Shown: positions 31,459 through 40,957, counted from the first letter of the stretch. The stretch: DNA of 61,291 nucleotides from DATCZB01 sp035513215 (GCA_035513215.1 DATKCK010000069.1:1-61291); one strand, 5' to 3'. The notes: generated by a model from the sequence alone, not told the origin. Program-made: numbers and translations.

Positions 31459-33558
31459 CTATTCGAGGATGTTCCGCAGACGGTCCCGGATCCGCTCCCC
31501 GGCCTCCTCGCGCACCTCGTCGACAGCGTCGTCGACTTCCTCCGCGACGGCCCGCCGGACGGCCTGGCTCAGCAGGGCCTGAACGTCGGGCAGCACGCGC
31601 GGCGAATCGAGCGTGCCGGTGATGCGCAACGGAATCATGCCGCCGGCATATTCAGCGAGCACGGGGTCCTGCTGCAAGGTCGGCCCGTCGACGAGCCCCG
31701 CTCTCACGGCGAGGTCGACCTCGGTCGTCAGGAGATCGATCGTCCCGGAGCCGTCGAGCGCCGCGAACGGCAGCGCGGCCGAGAACTCGTCGGTCGTCAT
31801 GACCGCATCCTCGACCGGCCCCCCGAGGGCGATCCGGTCGAATGTCGTCTGCACGGGGCTGCCGGCCGGCGGGGCGTCCGGTCCCGACAGACGGGCGCGA
31901 AGCTCCATGATCTCCTGCCAGACGTCGACTCCGAGAAGCGCACCGTCGGTAATCGCGACCGACGCGCGGCCGTCGAGCCCGCGCTTGATCGTTCCGACTT
32001 TCGCGCCGACGGCGGCGAGATCGAGGTTCACGTTGCCCGTGCCGGCGAGCGTGTCGATTTTGAGATAGTCGCGACCGACGCCCGCCATGTCGACATCGGC
32101 GAGCGACGCGCGCAGCGCGAGCCGCGCGTTGTCGCCCTGCACCTCGATGCCGATCTGGCCGTCGATCGAGCCGCCGTAGAGCGTGCCCGTCGGCGTCAGC
32201 GTCATTCGGCCGTTGCCGGCGACGAGCGCGAAGTTGGCGTCCGTCAACGTCATGCCGAGAAACTGCGTCTCATTCAGCGCAAGATTGCCGTTGGCGGAAA
32301 AATTCCTCAAGGGCTCGATCGGCAGATCGATCTCGTCGACGGAGCCCGTATCGTCCGGGAGATCCTCGTCCTCTTCGGCCGGCGGCGGCAAGTAGCGATC
32401 GATATTGATTGCGTCGACCGTCAGATCGAACTCGACGTGCTCGTCGCGAAGACCCGCCGAACCCGAGAGCGTCGAGTCGTCGAGGCGAAACGCCATCTCG
32501 CGCATGCCCATGGCCTGGGAGTCGAAGTAGAACTCGGCGCTCGCGCTCGCGCGGTTCAGCACGCCGGGATCGGCCGTCTCGATCGTAGTGTCGAAAACCG
32601 CCATCAGCTCGCGCGGATCGAACTCCTCGATCTCGATGCCGCCGCTGAGACTGAGATCGTCGAGCAGATTCTCGCCGTCGAGCGTTCCGTGGACCGTCAT
32701 GCCGAGCATCTCGAGCGTCAGCTCCTCGAGCGCGACCGTCTGCGCGTCGAGGTCGGCGGCCAGGCTCGCGAACTCGAGTCTGGCCTCACCCGATCCGCCC
32801 GGCCAGCCGGGCCCCTCGCCCGAGAGGTCGACGCTGAGATCGTCGAGGCGATACTGGTTCTCGGCGAGCCGCACGGATGCCTGCATTCGCGCGCCGACGG
32901 TGACGCTGACCTCGGCGCCGGCGAGGTCGAAGCCGATCGCAAGCGGAAACGCCTCGCCCGGATCGAAGTCGCTCGCCGTCAGGTTGAAATTGCTGAGCGT
33001 CCAGTCCTGCCCGGCGGCTGCGTCGCGCCAGGTAACCTCGGCGTCGAGAATCTCGATGGCGCCGACCGAGATGTCGACATCGGCGCCGCCCTCGTCGCCG
33101 GCCGTATCTGCGTCCGCCGCCGCACCTGCTTCGTCGCCGGCCGCGGCCCGGTTGCCCTGGCCGAGATCCTCCCAGTTCGTTCTGCCCTGCGCATCGCGCG
33201 CGAGATTCAGGCGCAGGCCCGACAGCATCGCGCGGTCGATCTCGATACGGCGCGAGAGCAGCGGCAAGAGACCGACGTAGAGCTCGGCGCTCTCGAAGCG
33301 CGCGAACGGCGCGTCGCCGAACCCCCCGGCATTGCTGAGCTCGGCAGCGCCTAGCGTGATACCGATTCGCGGAAAGAGACTCAAGCCGAGGTCGCCCTCG
33401 AGCGTCAGGCTGCGGCCCGTTGCGTTGTCGACGGCAACGGTGATGTCGTCTTTGTAGTCGTTGGGATCGACGAGCAGCGCTACGCCCGCAAGGACCGCGA
33501 CGAGCAGCACGACCAGCGCACCGGCGACGATCCCGACTACCTTGATGATGCGCCCCAT
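31459..33558 (-). CDS. AsmA-family protein
   Basis: A 699-aa protein. One N-terminal TM helix (VVGIVAGALVVLLVAVLAGV) is followed by the AsmA signature DPNDYKDDITVAVDNATGRS and LEGDLGLSLFPRIGITLG, then a long beta-rich repeat-type region, and the C-terminal AsmA domain with LDGRASVAITDGALLGVDVW. AsmA/TamB-like proteins are thought to span the periplasm as lipid-transfer conduits. Acidic low-complexity insertions occur near residues 140-165 and 385-400. It heads the run AsmA - SRPBCC - mutY - yggX. Confidence 0.9.
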   Translation of the reverse strand: MGRIIKVVGIVAGALVVLLVAVLAGVALLVDPNDYKDDITVAVDNATGRSLTLEGDLGLSLFPRIGITLGAAELSNAGGFGDAPFARFESAELYVGLLPLLSRRIEIDRAMLSGLRLNLARDAQGRTNWEDLGQGNRAAAGDEAGAAADADTAGDEGGADVDISVGAIEILDAEVTWRDAAAGQDWTLSNFNLTASDFDPGEAFPLAIGFDLAGAEVSVTVGARMQASVRLAENQYRLDDLSVDLSGEGPGWPGGSGEARLEFASLAADLDAQTVALEELTLEMLGMTVHGTLDGENLLDDLSLSGGIEIEEFDPRELMAVFDTTIETADPGVLNRASASAEFYFDSQAMGMREMAFRLDDSTLSGSAGLRDEHVEFDLTVDAINIDRYLPPPAEEDEDLPDDTGSVDEIDLPIEPLRNFSANGNLALNETQFLGMTLTDANFALVAGNGRMTLTPTGTLYGGSIDGQIGIEVQGDNARLALRASLADVDMAGVGRDYLKIDTLAGTGNVNLDLAAVGAKVGTIKRGLDGRASVAITDGALLGVDVWQEIMELRARLSGPDAPPAGSPVQTTFDRIALGGPVEDAVMTTDEFSAALPFAALDGSGTIDLLTTEVDLAVRAGLVDGPTLQQDPVLAEYAGGMIPLRITGTLDSPRVLPDVQALLSQAVRRAVAEEVDDAVDEVREEAGERIRDRLRNILE

Positions 33559-33641
33559 CAGCGTCTCCTATGGCGCGGGTGCCAAGAACAACATCCTAGC
33601 AATATCCAGCCAGACTTAAAGTGGGCCGTGAGACCTGGGTA

Positions 33642-34832
33642 TCAGGCGCTTTGGGAGACCTCGGGGTCCGGGAAGCGGGCGTTCCACTTGGCCGCGAGCT
33701 GCTCGATCTGCTTCGCGGGCAGCGCCGGGCCGAAGTAGTAGCCCTGCATCTTGTCGCAGTTCATCGCCTCGAGCATGCGGAACGTCGCCTCGTCCTCCAC
33801 GCCCTCGGCGCAAACCCGCATGTCGAGCTTGTGCGCCAGGTAGATCAGGCCTTCCACCGTTTGGCGCGCGCCTTCGCTCGTCCGCATGTCGTTGATGAAC
33901 GCGTTGTCGAGCTTCATCTCGTTGAACGGCATCCGATACAGATGCGTCAGCGAGGACTGGCCGACGCCGAAGTCGTCGAGGCATACGTTCATGTGCTTGA
34001 CCCTGAGCCGCGCCAGGATATCCATGGCGAGCTCGGGATCGACGAGCGCCGACGTCTCGGTCAGCTCGAGCGATACCATCGAAGGGTCGATGCGCTTCTC
34101 GCGGATCAGCGTCACGAGCCGATCCGGGAACTCGAGATCGGACAGGAACTCGGCCGAGAGATTGAGCCCGAGCGTCATCACGATGCCGCTGTTGAACCAG
34201 CTTCTCGCCTGGTCCATGGCCGCTCTGAAGACATAGTCGGTCAGGCCGACGATGAGACCGCTCTTTTCGGCAAGACCGATGAACTTGTCGGGCTGGATCA
34301 GGCCATGCTGATCGTGCTGCCAGCGGACGAGCGCCTCGACGCCGTCGATGATCCAGCGGTTCGGTCCGGTGCGGCTTGCCTGCGGCAGGTAGTGAACGAC
34401 GAGCTGCCCCGCATCGATCGCGTAGGAAAGCTCCTCCGCCGTGAGCACTAGCTGCTTCTTGCAGTGGGGCGCGAGTAGTGACCGCAGCGTTTCGAGCTCG
34501 ACCGGCTTGCTGAGGGTACCGGCAATCGAAAGACCTAGCGTCGTCCCGAGCTGCTCGGCCGTGGTCAGGACGCGGCTGTCGAGACCGCTGGCGATGAAGA
34601 TCTGGGCGCCGCAATCGCGCTCGGCAAGACCGCGCAGGAGCTCGATCCCGTCATGATGGGGCATCTGGAGGTCCATCATGATGACGTCGGGATCGACCTT
34701 CGCGACCGTCTCGAAAAAGTAGACCGGGTCGTTGAGCACGCGGACGTCGAAACCGAGACCTTCGGCGACGTCGCGAAAGTACGCGGAGATGTCGAGATCG
34801 TCATCCATGATCAGCAGTCGATTGTCACTCAC
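33642..34832 (-). CDS. REC-EAL response regulator (c-di-GMP phosphodiesterase)
   Basis: A 396-aa protein. The REC domain (1-125) has the acidic MDDD pocket, phospho-acceptor Asp in VIMMDLQMPHHDG and Lys in LSKPV. The EAL domain (about 145-385) has the EAL motif (DGVEALVRW), GLNLSAEF, LELTET, LDDFGVG, MKLDNAF, CAEGVEDE and MQGYYFG, so the catalytic set is complete. It should hydrolyse c-di-GMP under control of a histidine kinase; none is encoded nearby. It is 10 nt downstream of its paralogue. Confidence 0.92.
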   Translation of the reverse strand: MSDNRLLIMDDDLDISAYFRDVAEGLGFDVRVLNDPVYFFETVAKVDPDVIMMDLQMPHHDGIELLRGLAERDCGAQIFIASGLDSRVLTTAEQLGTTLGLSIAGTLSKPVELETLRSLLAPHCKKQLVLTAEELSYAIDAGQLVVHYLPQASRTGPNRWIIDGVEALVRWQHDQHGLIQPDKFIGLAEKSGLIVGLTDYVFRAAMDQARSWFNSGIVMTLGLNLSAEFLSDLEFPDRLVTLIREKRIDPSMVSLELTETSALVDPELAMDILARLRVKHMNVCLDDFGVGQSSLTHLYRMPFNEMKLDNAFINDMRTSEGARQTVEGLIYLAHKLDMRVCAEGVEDEATFRMLEAMNCDKMQGYYFGPALPAKQIEQLAAKWNARFPDPEVSQSA

Positions 34833-34842
34833 TGCACTCTCC

Positions 34843-36051
34843 TCACTTCACGGCCTTGAGTTCCCGCCTGTGCGCGGAAACCGGGCTCTGACTGTGCCAG
34901 TGCTCGACGAAGCTCTCGATCTCTGCCGGCGGCAGGGCGCGGCTGATGAAAAATCCCTGACAGCGATCGCTCTTCAGCACCTCGAGCAGATCGAGGCCGG
35001 CGCGGGACTCGACGCCTTCGGTGCAGACCCGCATGCCGAGATTGTGGGCAAGCTCGATCAGCGATCCGACGATCGTGTTGGCCTCGCGGCTGCGCGGCAC
35101 GTTCATGCCGAGGCTCCTGTCGATCTTGAGCTCCTCGAACGGCATCTGATAGAGCCTGGTCAGCGACGAATAGCCCGTGCCGAAGTCGTCGAGCGAGAGG
35201 CCGATGCCCTTGACTCTGAGGCGCGTCAGAATATCCATCGTCGTCGTGGGGTCCTGCATCGTCGCCGTCTCGGTGAGCTCGAGCGAGATGCGCTTGGGAT
35301 CGATCTGATGGGCCGCGATGGTTCCCGCCACGCGGTCCGGGAACTCGAGATCGGTCACGAGGCTCGGCGGCAGGTTGATCGAGACCTTGAGGTCGAGGCC
35401 CACGGCCTGCCACTCCTGCATCTGCTTCAGCGCCTGGGCGAGCACCTGATCGGTCAACGCACCGATCAGGCCGAAGCGCTCCGCGAGCCCGATGAACTCG
35501 TCGGGCATGACGATGCCGAGCGACGGGTGCTGCCAACGCACGAGGGCCTCGAGCCCGTCGACGATCCAGCCCCCGCCGTCGGCCTTGCTGACAATGGGCT
35601 GGTAGAAGGTGACGAACTGCTCGCCTTCGAGCGCCGCCTCGATGTCCGACGTCCTGATCGTGCGGTCTTCCCGCCGGATCTGCACCAGGCGAATTCGCAC
35701 GACATCGAGGTCGAGGGGCTTCGCGATGCTGTCGGCCATGGAAAGGCCCTTGCTCTCGCCGATCTTCTGGGTCGCGGCTATGACGCGCTCGTCGGCCAGC
35801 CCAGTCAACACGATCGTTGCCTTGCAGCCGCGCGTTGCCAGGGCATGCAGCGCTTCGACGCCGTCGTATACGCGCAGCTCGAGATCGAGCAGGATGACCG
35901 TCGGGCGGAACTCGTCGACGAGCCGAAGGAATTCGTTCGCGTCGTCCGCCTGGGCAAGCGAGTACTCGAGCTCGGCACCGACCTGCCGGATGGCTTCCGT
36001 GACTTTCGGGTCGGAGTCGACCACGAGTAGTCGGTTGATGCTGTCGTACAT
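34843..36051 (-). CDS. REC-EAL response regulator (c-di-GMP phosphodiesterase), paralogue
   Basis: A 402-aa protein with the same REC-EAL layout as its neighbour. REC has LLVVDSD, phospho-acceptor Asp in VILLDLELRVYDG and Lys in IAKPLD. EAL has DGLEALVRW, SINLPPSL, LELTET, LDDFGTG, LKIDRSL, CTEGVESR and CQGFF, all catalytic residues kept. The two proteins are about 45% identical by eye and arose by tandem duplication. Both follow the secreted duplicated-domain gene in one minus-strand run. Confidence 0.92.
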   Translation of the reverse strand: MYDSINRLLVVDSDPKVTEAIRQVGAELEYSLAQADDANEFLRLVDEFRPTVILLDLELRVYDGVEALHALATRGCKATIVLTGLADERVIAATQKIGESKGLSMADSIAKPLDLDVVRIRLVQIRREDRTIRTSDIEAALEGEQFVTFYQPIVSKADGGGWIVDGLEALVRWQHPSLGIVMPDEFIGLAERFGLIGALTDQVLAQALKQMQEWQAVGLDLKVSINLPPSLVTDLEFPDRVAGTIAAHQIDPKRISLELTETATMQDPTTTMDILTRLRVKGIGLSLDDFGTGYSSLTRLYQMPFEELKIDRSLGMNVPRSREANTIVGSLIELAHNLGMRVCTEGVESRAGLDLLEVLKSDRCQGFFISRALPPAEIESFVEHWHSQSPVSAHRRELKAVK

Positions 36052-36063
36052 AGGCCGCCGTGT

Positions 36064-36726
36064 TCAGTCGAGATCGCTGTTGACGATCGAGAAGCGATAC
36101 TCGTTCGCGGCGGGCCCGACCTCGATGTAGAAGGTGTAGGTGTCCTCGTCCTCGTCGACCGCGCGCACGTCGTAGCGAACGTCCTCGTCGGCCTGCGGCA
36201 GCAGCAAGCGCACCGAATCGCCCGAATCGAGTACCGTGTCCTTGTCGAGCTGGTCGACGCCCCACATGTCCGAGTCGCCCGGGGAAAAGAACAGGTACCA
36301 GATCTCGTAGTCGGTATCGTTCGCGATCTCGACCGTCGTGAAGTCGAAGCGCGGCGCGTCCTCGTTGAGATTCTGCCCGGTCAGGCGGACTTCGGCCTCC
36401 TTGTCGTCGCAGATCTCGTAGCCGTAGACGACGAAGGCCTCGTCGTTCGATCCGATGGCAATGATGTCGAACTCATTGCACGCGTCGGGATAATGAATGT
36501 AGAAGCCGAGATCCTCGTCGTCGCCGAGCACGCGTGTCGAGCCCAGAATATCGGTGCCCCAGTACTGGCTGTCTGTCGGCGAGAGAAAGATGTAGCGGAT
36601 ATCGCCGCCGGTCCGGTTCTGGAACGTGATCAGATTCAGTTCGTCTGGATCGACTGCCCACGACGGCGCCGCCGCGAGACAGGCGCAAAGCGCCAGAACG
36701 GTCTGAATTGGGGTCTGCGCGCGCAT
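36064..36726 (-). CDS. Secreted protein with two homologous domains
   Basis: A 220-aa acidic protein with a signal peptide (VLALCACLAAAPSWA). The mature part holds two copies of one domain: TGGDIRYIFLSPTDSQYWGT with TRVLGDDEDLGFYI (residues about 38-75), and TDYEIWYLFFSPGDSDMWGV with TVLDSGDSVRLLL (about 135-175). Each resembles small beta-sandwich domains seen in secreted proteins of unknown function. It is the first gene of the run with two REC-EAL proteins, so it may be a surface or adhesion partner of c-di-GMP control; that is inference from position. Confidence 0.72.
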   Translation of the reverse strand: MRAQTPIQTVLALCACLAAAPSWAVDPDELNLITFQNRTGGDIRYIFLSPTDSQYWGTDILGSTRVLGDDEDLGFYIHYPDACNEFDIIAIGSNDEAFVVYGYEICDDKEAEVRLTGQNLNEDAPRFDFTTVEIANDTDYEIWYLFFSPGDSDMWGVDQLDKDTVLDSGDSVRLLLPQADEDVRYDVRAVDEDEDTYTFYIEVGPAANEYRFSIVNSDLD

Positions 36727-36849
36727 ATCGTCATCCTCTACAACGTGTCCAGCTCAAGCCAGAGCCGCCTGGGGGCGGCCCGACAGAAATACTTAGCTAC
36801 TCAGACTACGCGAACCGGCCCGACGAGAATGCGAACCAGTTGACAAAAC

Positions 36850-36923
36850 TGGAGCGGGTGAAGGGAATCGAACCCTCGTCACTTGGTTGGGAACCAAGAG
36901 CTCTACCATTGAGCTACACCCGC
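36850..36923 (-). tRNA. tRNA-Gly (CCC)
   Basis: A cloverleaf on the minus strand: acceptor GCGGGTG / CACCCGC, D-arm AGCTCAATGGTAGAGCT, anticodon stem CTTGG / CCAAG with loop TTCCCAA giving CCC, T-arm GAGGGTTCGATTCCCTT, and encoded CCA at 36,850-36,852. No integrase lies beside it. Confidence 0.95.
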
Positions 36924-37066
36924 GTCGTTTAAAAAGGTAGCACCCTCCTCGTGCTCAGTAAATATGAGCGTGTCTCAACAGAACACTTGTCTACAGGTAT
37001 GGCTTGCGCCACGAGCGCGCCTTTCGAATCATCCATTGAGACCGGCTCCGGGCGAGACGGCCCCTT

Positions 37067-38608
37067 TTACCTGTCGGACAAGGGCAGCGACCCGGCGGCA
37101 TCGTACTGCACGGGGCAGCCGAAAAAGTAAACGCCTGCCGCCATCTGATCCGCACAGAACTGCTGTGCCCTCTCTGATTGGACCTGTATGTTGGCGAGCG
37201 TTTCCGCGACCGGAAGTCCACCGGGCTCGCCGTGAACGGCGACGTTCAGGATCGGATCGAGATCGTAGGCATCGATGTTCGTGGACATGGCGCCAGCCCA
37301 CCAGTGCCAGGTCCACGCCGCGTCGCCAAAGTCACCTTCCATCACGATGCGCTCGTCCGGCAGGTAGGCGAATACGGCATTCGGCATGTGCGAGTGACCG
37401 AGAACGTGGTAGACGTGCAGTCGCTGAGTTTCGTCCTCCAGAACGAGCTGATCGTCGACAGCGACGAATCGCAACTCTCGCGGGCTCATCGCCAGCGCAT
37501 CCGGGAATACGACGGCCGGCCGTTCAATCATCTCGCGGATGATTCCCTCGTTGCCGCGGTGCGATATCACGTCGAGGCCTCGTGAGACCGCAGCCCGCAG
37601 TCCCGCCGTGTGATCGAAATGGTGATGGCTGACGATGACGGCATTCACTTCCTTGCCTGGCGCGAGCGCATTCGCGGCGTCGATTCGGGCCAGAGTGGCC
37701 GCGGCGCTTCCGCCTGCTTCGAACATCACGAGATGATCGTCGAACTCGATCACGGGTCCGCCGTTGGTTCCGACTCGCACGTCCCAGACGCCTTCCGCCA
37801 GGTCGGTGACGGTAGCGACGGGCCCGCCCGCAGCGGGGCCGCCTGCGCCGCTCGTGGCTTCCGGAAACGTCGGTAGCTGATTCTCCGGCACGTCGAGGCG
37901 ATACGAATCGACCTGGAACATCAGCGTCACCTGATTGCGCCAGTCCAGCCGGTTCATCAGCCCGTGAGGCAGTTGCACGCCGTCGAGCGGCGCATAGCCG
38001 GTGAAATGCGCCGTGACCGCGACGTCGCCGAGATTGACGTGCGGAACGATTCGACGCGTCCAGGCCGGGAGGTGAGTGAGCGGATCGACGGCGATCCACA
38101 TCGGCGTGCCGTCCTCGAGCGTGAATAACACGACGGACATTCCATCTTCCACGGTAACCGCGCCGGGCTCGGTTGCGGGATCGAGCGCCGCGAGCAGGGC
38201 CGGCAAAGGATGGTCCAGCATGTCCGCACCGGTCTGTAGAGTGGCGGTTCGCGTCCAGCTGTGGCCGAAAGGCGCCGCAAACGGAAACATGTAGCTGCCC
38301 CGCTCCTGATCGAGCGCGCGCCGGTTCTCGAGGTCGAAGGTCCGCTGCGCATCGGCCACGGCACGCCACTTCGGCGGCGCGTTCAAATCGCCGGTCGAGT
38401 TGCCGCCACCGTCCTGGTACACGCGCTGACCGAACCCGGTCAGCACGAAGTTATCGACATCGCGCAGGCGATCGAGACCCCCCATCGCCTCGGCCACCGA
38501 TATCAGCAGATCGCGAGCGACCGTTTCCTGCGCCGAAGACGGTGTGCCGGTCAAGGCCAGAAGCACGGCCAGGCCGGCTCCGATCAGAACCCGAGATTTT
38601 TCGCGCAT
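37067..38608 (-). CDS. Secreted MBL-fold metallo-hydrolase
   Basis: A 513-aa protein with a signal peptide (GAGLAVLLALTGTPSSAQ). The N-terminal half (about 25-270) is a beta-rich domain; the C-terminal half is a metallo-beta-lactamase fold with VIVSHHHFDHTAGL (metal motif), VLGHSHMPNAVFAYL, and VMEGDFGDAAW. The HHHFDH form is of the H-x-H-x-D-H type with two metals. The substrate is unknown. The ATG at 38,608 gives the signal peptide; the frame is open further up without similarity. It is 17 nt downstream of the next secreted gene. Confidence 0.82.
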   Translation of the reverse strand: MREKSRVLIGAGLAVLLALTGTPSSAQETVARDLLISVAEAMGGLDRLRDVDNFVLTGFGQRVYQDGGGNSTGDLNAPPKWRAVADAQRTFDLENRRALDQERGSYMFPFAAPFGHSWTRTATLQTGADMLDHPLPALLAALDPATEPGAVTVEDGMSVVLFTLEDGTPMWIAVDPLTHLPAWTRRIVPHVNLGDVAVTAHFTGYAPLDGVQLPHGLMNRLDWRNQVTLMFQVDSYRLDVPENQLPTFPEATSGAGGPAAGGPVATVTDLAEGVWDVRVGTNGGPVIEFDDHLVMFEAGGSAAATLARIDAANALAPGKEVNAVIVSHHHFDHTAGLRAAVSRGLDVISHRGNEGIIREMIERPAVVFPDALAMSPRELRFVAVDDQLVLEDETQRLHVYHVLGHSHMPNAVFAYLPDERIVMEGDFGDAAWTWHWWAGAMSTNIDAYDLDPILNVAVHGEPGGLPVAETLANIQVQSERAQQFCADQMAAGVYFFGCPVQYDAAGSLPLSDR

Positions 38609-38625
38609 CCTCTCCCCCTCCGCTC

Positions 38626-39990
38626 CTACTCGAAGCTGAATATGTCGACTTCCTCCGGGCGTTCCATGCCCTGCTCCCAGTGCTTCTCCCACATCTGCGC
38701 CCAGGGGCGCCCGTACATATCGGGCACTTCGAGCTCTATGACCCGACCCGGCGTCACCGGCGTCGCGGTCCCTTCGATCGGGAAAATCGCCTGAATGCAC
38801 TCCGCAAAGACGAAAGTTCCCGCTTGAGGATCGTCGTAGTCGGCCTGTTTGACGAGTCGCCTGATGATGCGGATCGGCTCTACGAGCGCTTCGGGATCGT
38901 AAAGAACCGCTTCGTGATTCAGGCCGAGGAAATTCCCGTTATCGTCGCGCATCGGCGTATAGATCTCGATCGCCTGCATCCGGCTGGAATGCTCGAACGC
39001 TGAGTGCGTCGCCCATCCCTGGATATTCGAGGTCCAGGTGATGAGCGTGTCCTCGTCCCAAAAGCCGATCGTCTCGCCGTACCAGCGCGGGACTTCGGCG
39101 CCGAGGCGCGGCACGAGCCCTTCCATGTTGAATTCGCGCCCGACATGTGTGTTCGTGATGAAGTTGAGCGCCCCGCTCGCAAGAATCTGCACGACGTCGG
39201 GCGTCACCAGGATGTATCGATCATAGGCCGCCCACTCGTGCCAGCGACGCACGAAGCCTTCCGGCCAGCAATACTGAGACGGCCACATCGGCTTGTTCGT
39301 GTGCCCGTGATGGTAGGTCTCCTGCACCAGTCGCGTCTGGTACTCCTCCGTCAGCAGCGACAGGATCGTCGGTACCTGCAAGTGACGCATGGTGAACCAG
39401 TACTCGTTGCTCGGGACGAAGCGCGGCTGCCTGTAGATGCCGTTCCATTCGTCTCCGGGTATCGTCGTGTACGTGTGCTCCGTGGGTCCGCCACGTTCGC
39501 GCGTCTCCTCGAGCAAAGCCTCGTAATGTTCCTGCGCGGTTTCGAACGGGTACGGGCTCACGATCGACTCGCGCGGATAGTCCCGGTCGCAGTGGCCCCA
39601 GGGCGCCGACTCCGGCGGGTTGTCCCCGATCAGGCTGGGGCCGTTGCCGGCCCAGAGACTCTCGATCGCCAGCGGGCTGTTGCATCGGAAGTAGCGAGGG
39701 TCGCTCCACAAATCCCGGTCCGCGTAGAAGTCCGGTGACGTGAACAGGTCTCTCGCAAGCGGCACGATATCCGGCGGCGTCGCGCCGCCGCGCGCAGAGC
39801 CGATGAATTGCCCGTCGCCCGCGACTGTTGCGCCCGTCAGCTCGAACTCATTGACGTCGTGCTCGAGCGGCGCCGCGCGGCCGACGCTTACGAAGTCGAT
39901 CGCGGCGGCGCGTTGCGCCGAAACCGACGTCGCTATCAGACACATAGCGACAGCCGCCACGGCCCGCCGCGAAGAAGCCACAATCAGCAT
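38626..39990 (-). CDS. Large secreted protein of unknown function
   Basis: A 454-aa protein with a signal peptide (AVAAVAMCLIATSVSAQ), start at 39,990. The middle has DLWSDPRYFRCNSP, MWPSQYCWPEGFVRRW and the block FWDEDTLITWTSNIQGW, a pattern (W-D-x-D-T-L-x-x-x-T-x-N) frequent in secreted proteins of Steroidobacter-like and acidobacterial genomes, also seen in the gene at 52,001. The function is unknown. It precedes the MBL hydrolase in the same unit, so the two may act on the same periplasmic substrate. Confidence 0.75.
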   Translation of the reverse strand: MLIVASSRRAVAAVAMCLIATSVSAQRAAAIDFVSVGRAAPLEHDVNEFELTGATVAGDGQFIGSARGGATPPDIVPLARDLFTSPDFYADRDLWSDPRYFRCNSPLAIESLWAGNGPSLIGDNPPESAPWGHCDRDYPRESIVSPYPFETAQEHYEALLEETRERGGPTEHTYTTIPGDEWNGIYRQPRFVPSNEYWFTMRHLQVPTILSLLTEEYQTRLVQETYHHGHTNKPMWPSQYCWPEGFVRRWHEWAAYDRYILVTPDVVQILASGALNFITNTHVGREFNMEGLVPRLGAEVPRWYGETIGFWDEDTLITWTSNIQGWATHSAFEHSSRMQAIEIYTPMRDDNGNFLGLNHEAVLYDPEALVEPIRIIRRLVKQADYDDPQAGTFVFAECIQAIFPIEGTATPVTPGRVIELEVPDMYGRPWAQMWEKHWEQGMERPEEVDIFSFE

Positions 39991-40027
39991 ATCCCTCCCG
40001 TTCTGCCAAACTGGCGTACACGAAAGT

Positions 40028-40276
40028 ATGGCACGGATACGCCCTCCCTCGCGGTCTCGGCGTTCGACCCATCCCCCGCGGGAGCCGGCCTCGCGCATCG
40101 CATGGGTGGTCGTCATCGTCGCGCTGCCGGCTTTCGGGATGCTGATCTATCTGTTCTTCGGCGAGGTCAAGCTCGGCCGCTCGATCAGCGGATTCGAGCC
40201 CTTCGGCGGAAACAGCGCCGTGCTACTCGACGATAGCGCGCTACTCGCTGAGCTCGCGCACGCGCTCACGCAATGA
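40028..40276 (+). pseudogene. N-terminal remnant of cardiolipin synthase
   Basis: An 82-codon frame. The first part, STHPPREPASRIAWVVVIVA then FGMLIYLFFGEVKLGR, is the PLDc_N transmembrane region of bacterial cardiolipin synthases. It is followed directly by SISGFEPFGGNSAVLL, which in the full enzyme lies some 40-50 residues later. Both HKD phosphodiesterase motifs are missing. It is an internally deleted and truncated gene, tail-to-tail with the AsmA-like gene (36-nt overlap). Confidence 0.75.
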
Positions 40277-40957
40277 GTCTTCGAGCTCCCGTTCGACCAC
40301 ATCGCTGGCGGCCTCGCCTACGCGCGCAGTCAATGCCGCACGAGCGGAAGCCAAGATCGCGTCGAGAATCCGGTCGGTCGCTTCGCCGTAGGTCAGGCCG
40401 CTCTCCGGTTGGCCGAGATCCGTCAGCACGATCGGGTCGAGCATAACCTCCTCGGGCTCGTCGAGCGCCCCCGAGACGATGATCATGCGCGCATCGTCGA
40501 GCGCGAAGCGTCGAATGGCAACGCGGTCGTCCGACGGTGCCGGCTCTGGCTGTTCTGTGCCGCGAATATGATCGAGTATCGCGGTGAGATTGCTCGACCG
40601 CCCTGCCTGCTCGGCGTTGAGTCTGGCTCCCGCGACGGTGATCTCGTCGAGCACGAGCGTGGACCCGGCCAGCGAGCCTGCGTCGATCCGCACGTTGATC
40701 GTATCGATCTCGAGCACATGCTCGGCTTCGTATCCGGACGGATTATCGACAGTAAGCCCGGTGATTTTGCTTCTGCGTTGCACAAGCGATAGCGATACGC
40801 TGTCGACTTCGGCAGCAGTGCCGGTAGCACCTGCCGCATAGTCCTCGATCGACGATGCAATCAGCGCCTCGAGACGGTTCGGCAAGCGCACATAGACGGC
40901 GGCGGCAAGAATGCCGACAACGAACACAACGGCGACGATCCAGCGAACGAACTTCAT
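40241..40957 (-). CDS. Small AsmA/DUF748-like membrane-anchored protein
   Basis: A 238-aa protein. An N-terminal TM helix (IVAVVFVVGILAAAVYV) is followed by LEALIASSIEDYAAGATGT, VDSVSLSLVQRRSKITGLTV and LEIDTINVRIDAGSL, the strand pattern of AsmA/DUF748 domains. The C-terminal helices (AILASARAALTARVGEAASD) are charged. It is far shorter than classic AsmA, so it is a minimal member. It may work in envelope lipid transport, by family. Confidence 0.72.
   Translation of the reverse strand: MKFVRWIVAVVFVVGILAAAVYVRLPNRLEALIASSIEDYAAGATGTAAEVDSVSLSLVQRRSKITGLTVDNPSGYEAEHVLEIDTINVRIDAGSLAGSTLVLDEITVAGARLNAEQAGRSSNLTAILDHIRGTEQPEPAPSDDRVAIRRFALDDARMIIVSGALDEPEEVMLDPIVLTDLGQPESGLTYGEATDRILDAILASARAALTARVGEAASDVVERELEDSLRERVRELSE

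Noticed and set aside
34829..36265. 478-aa Arg-rich ORF on the minus strand
   Set aside because: It is a frame shadow of the REC-EAL gene; the true frame has complete REC and EAL motifs.
36924..37066. Small gene after tRNA-Gly
   Set aside because: No frame with plausible composition and start was found in the short gap.
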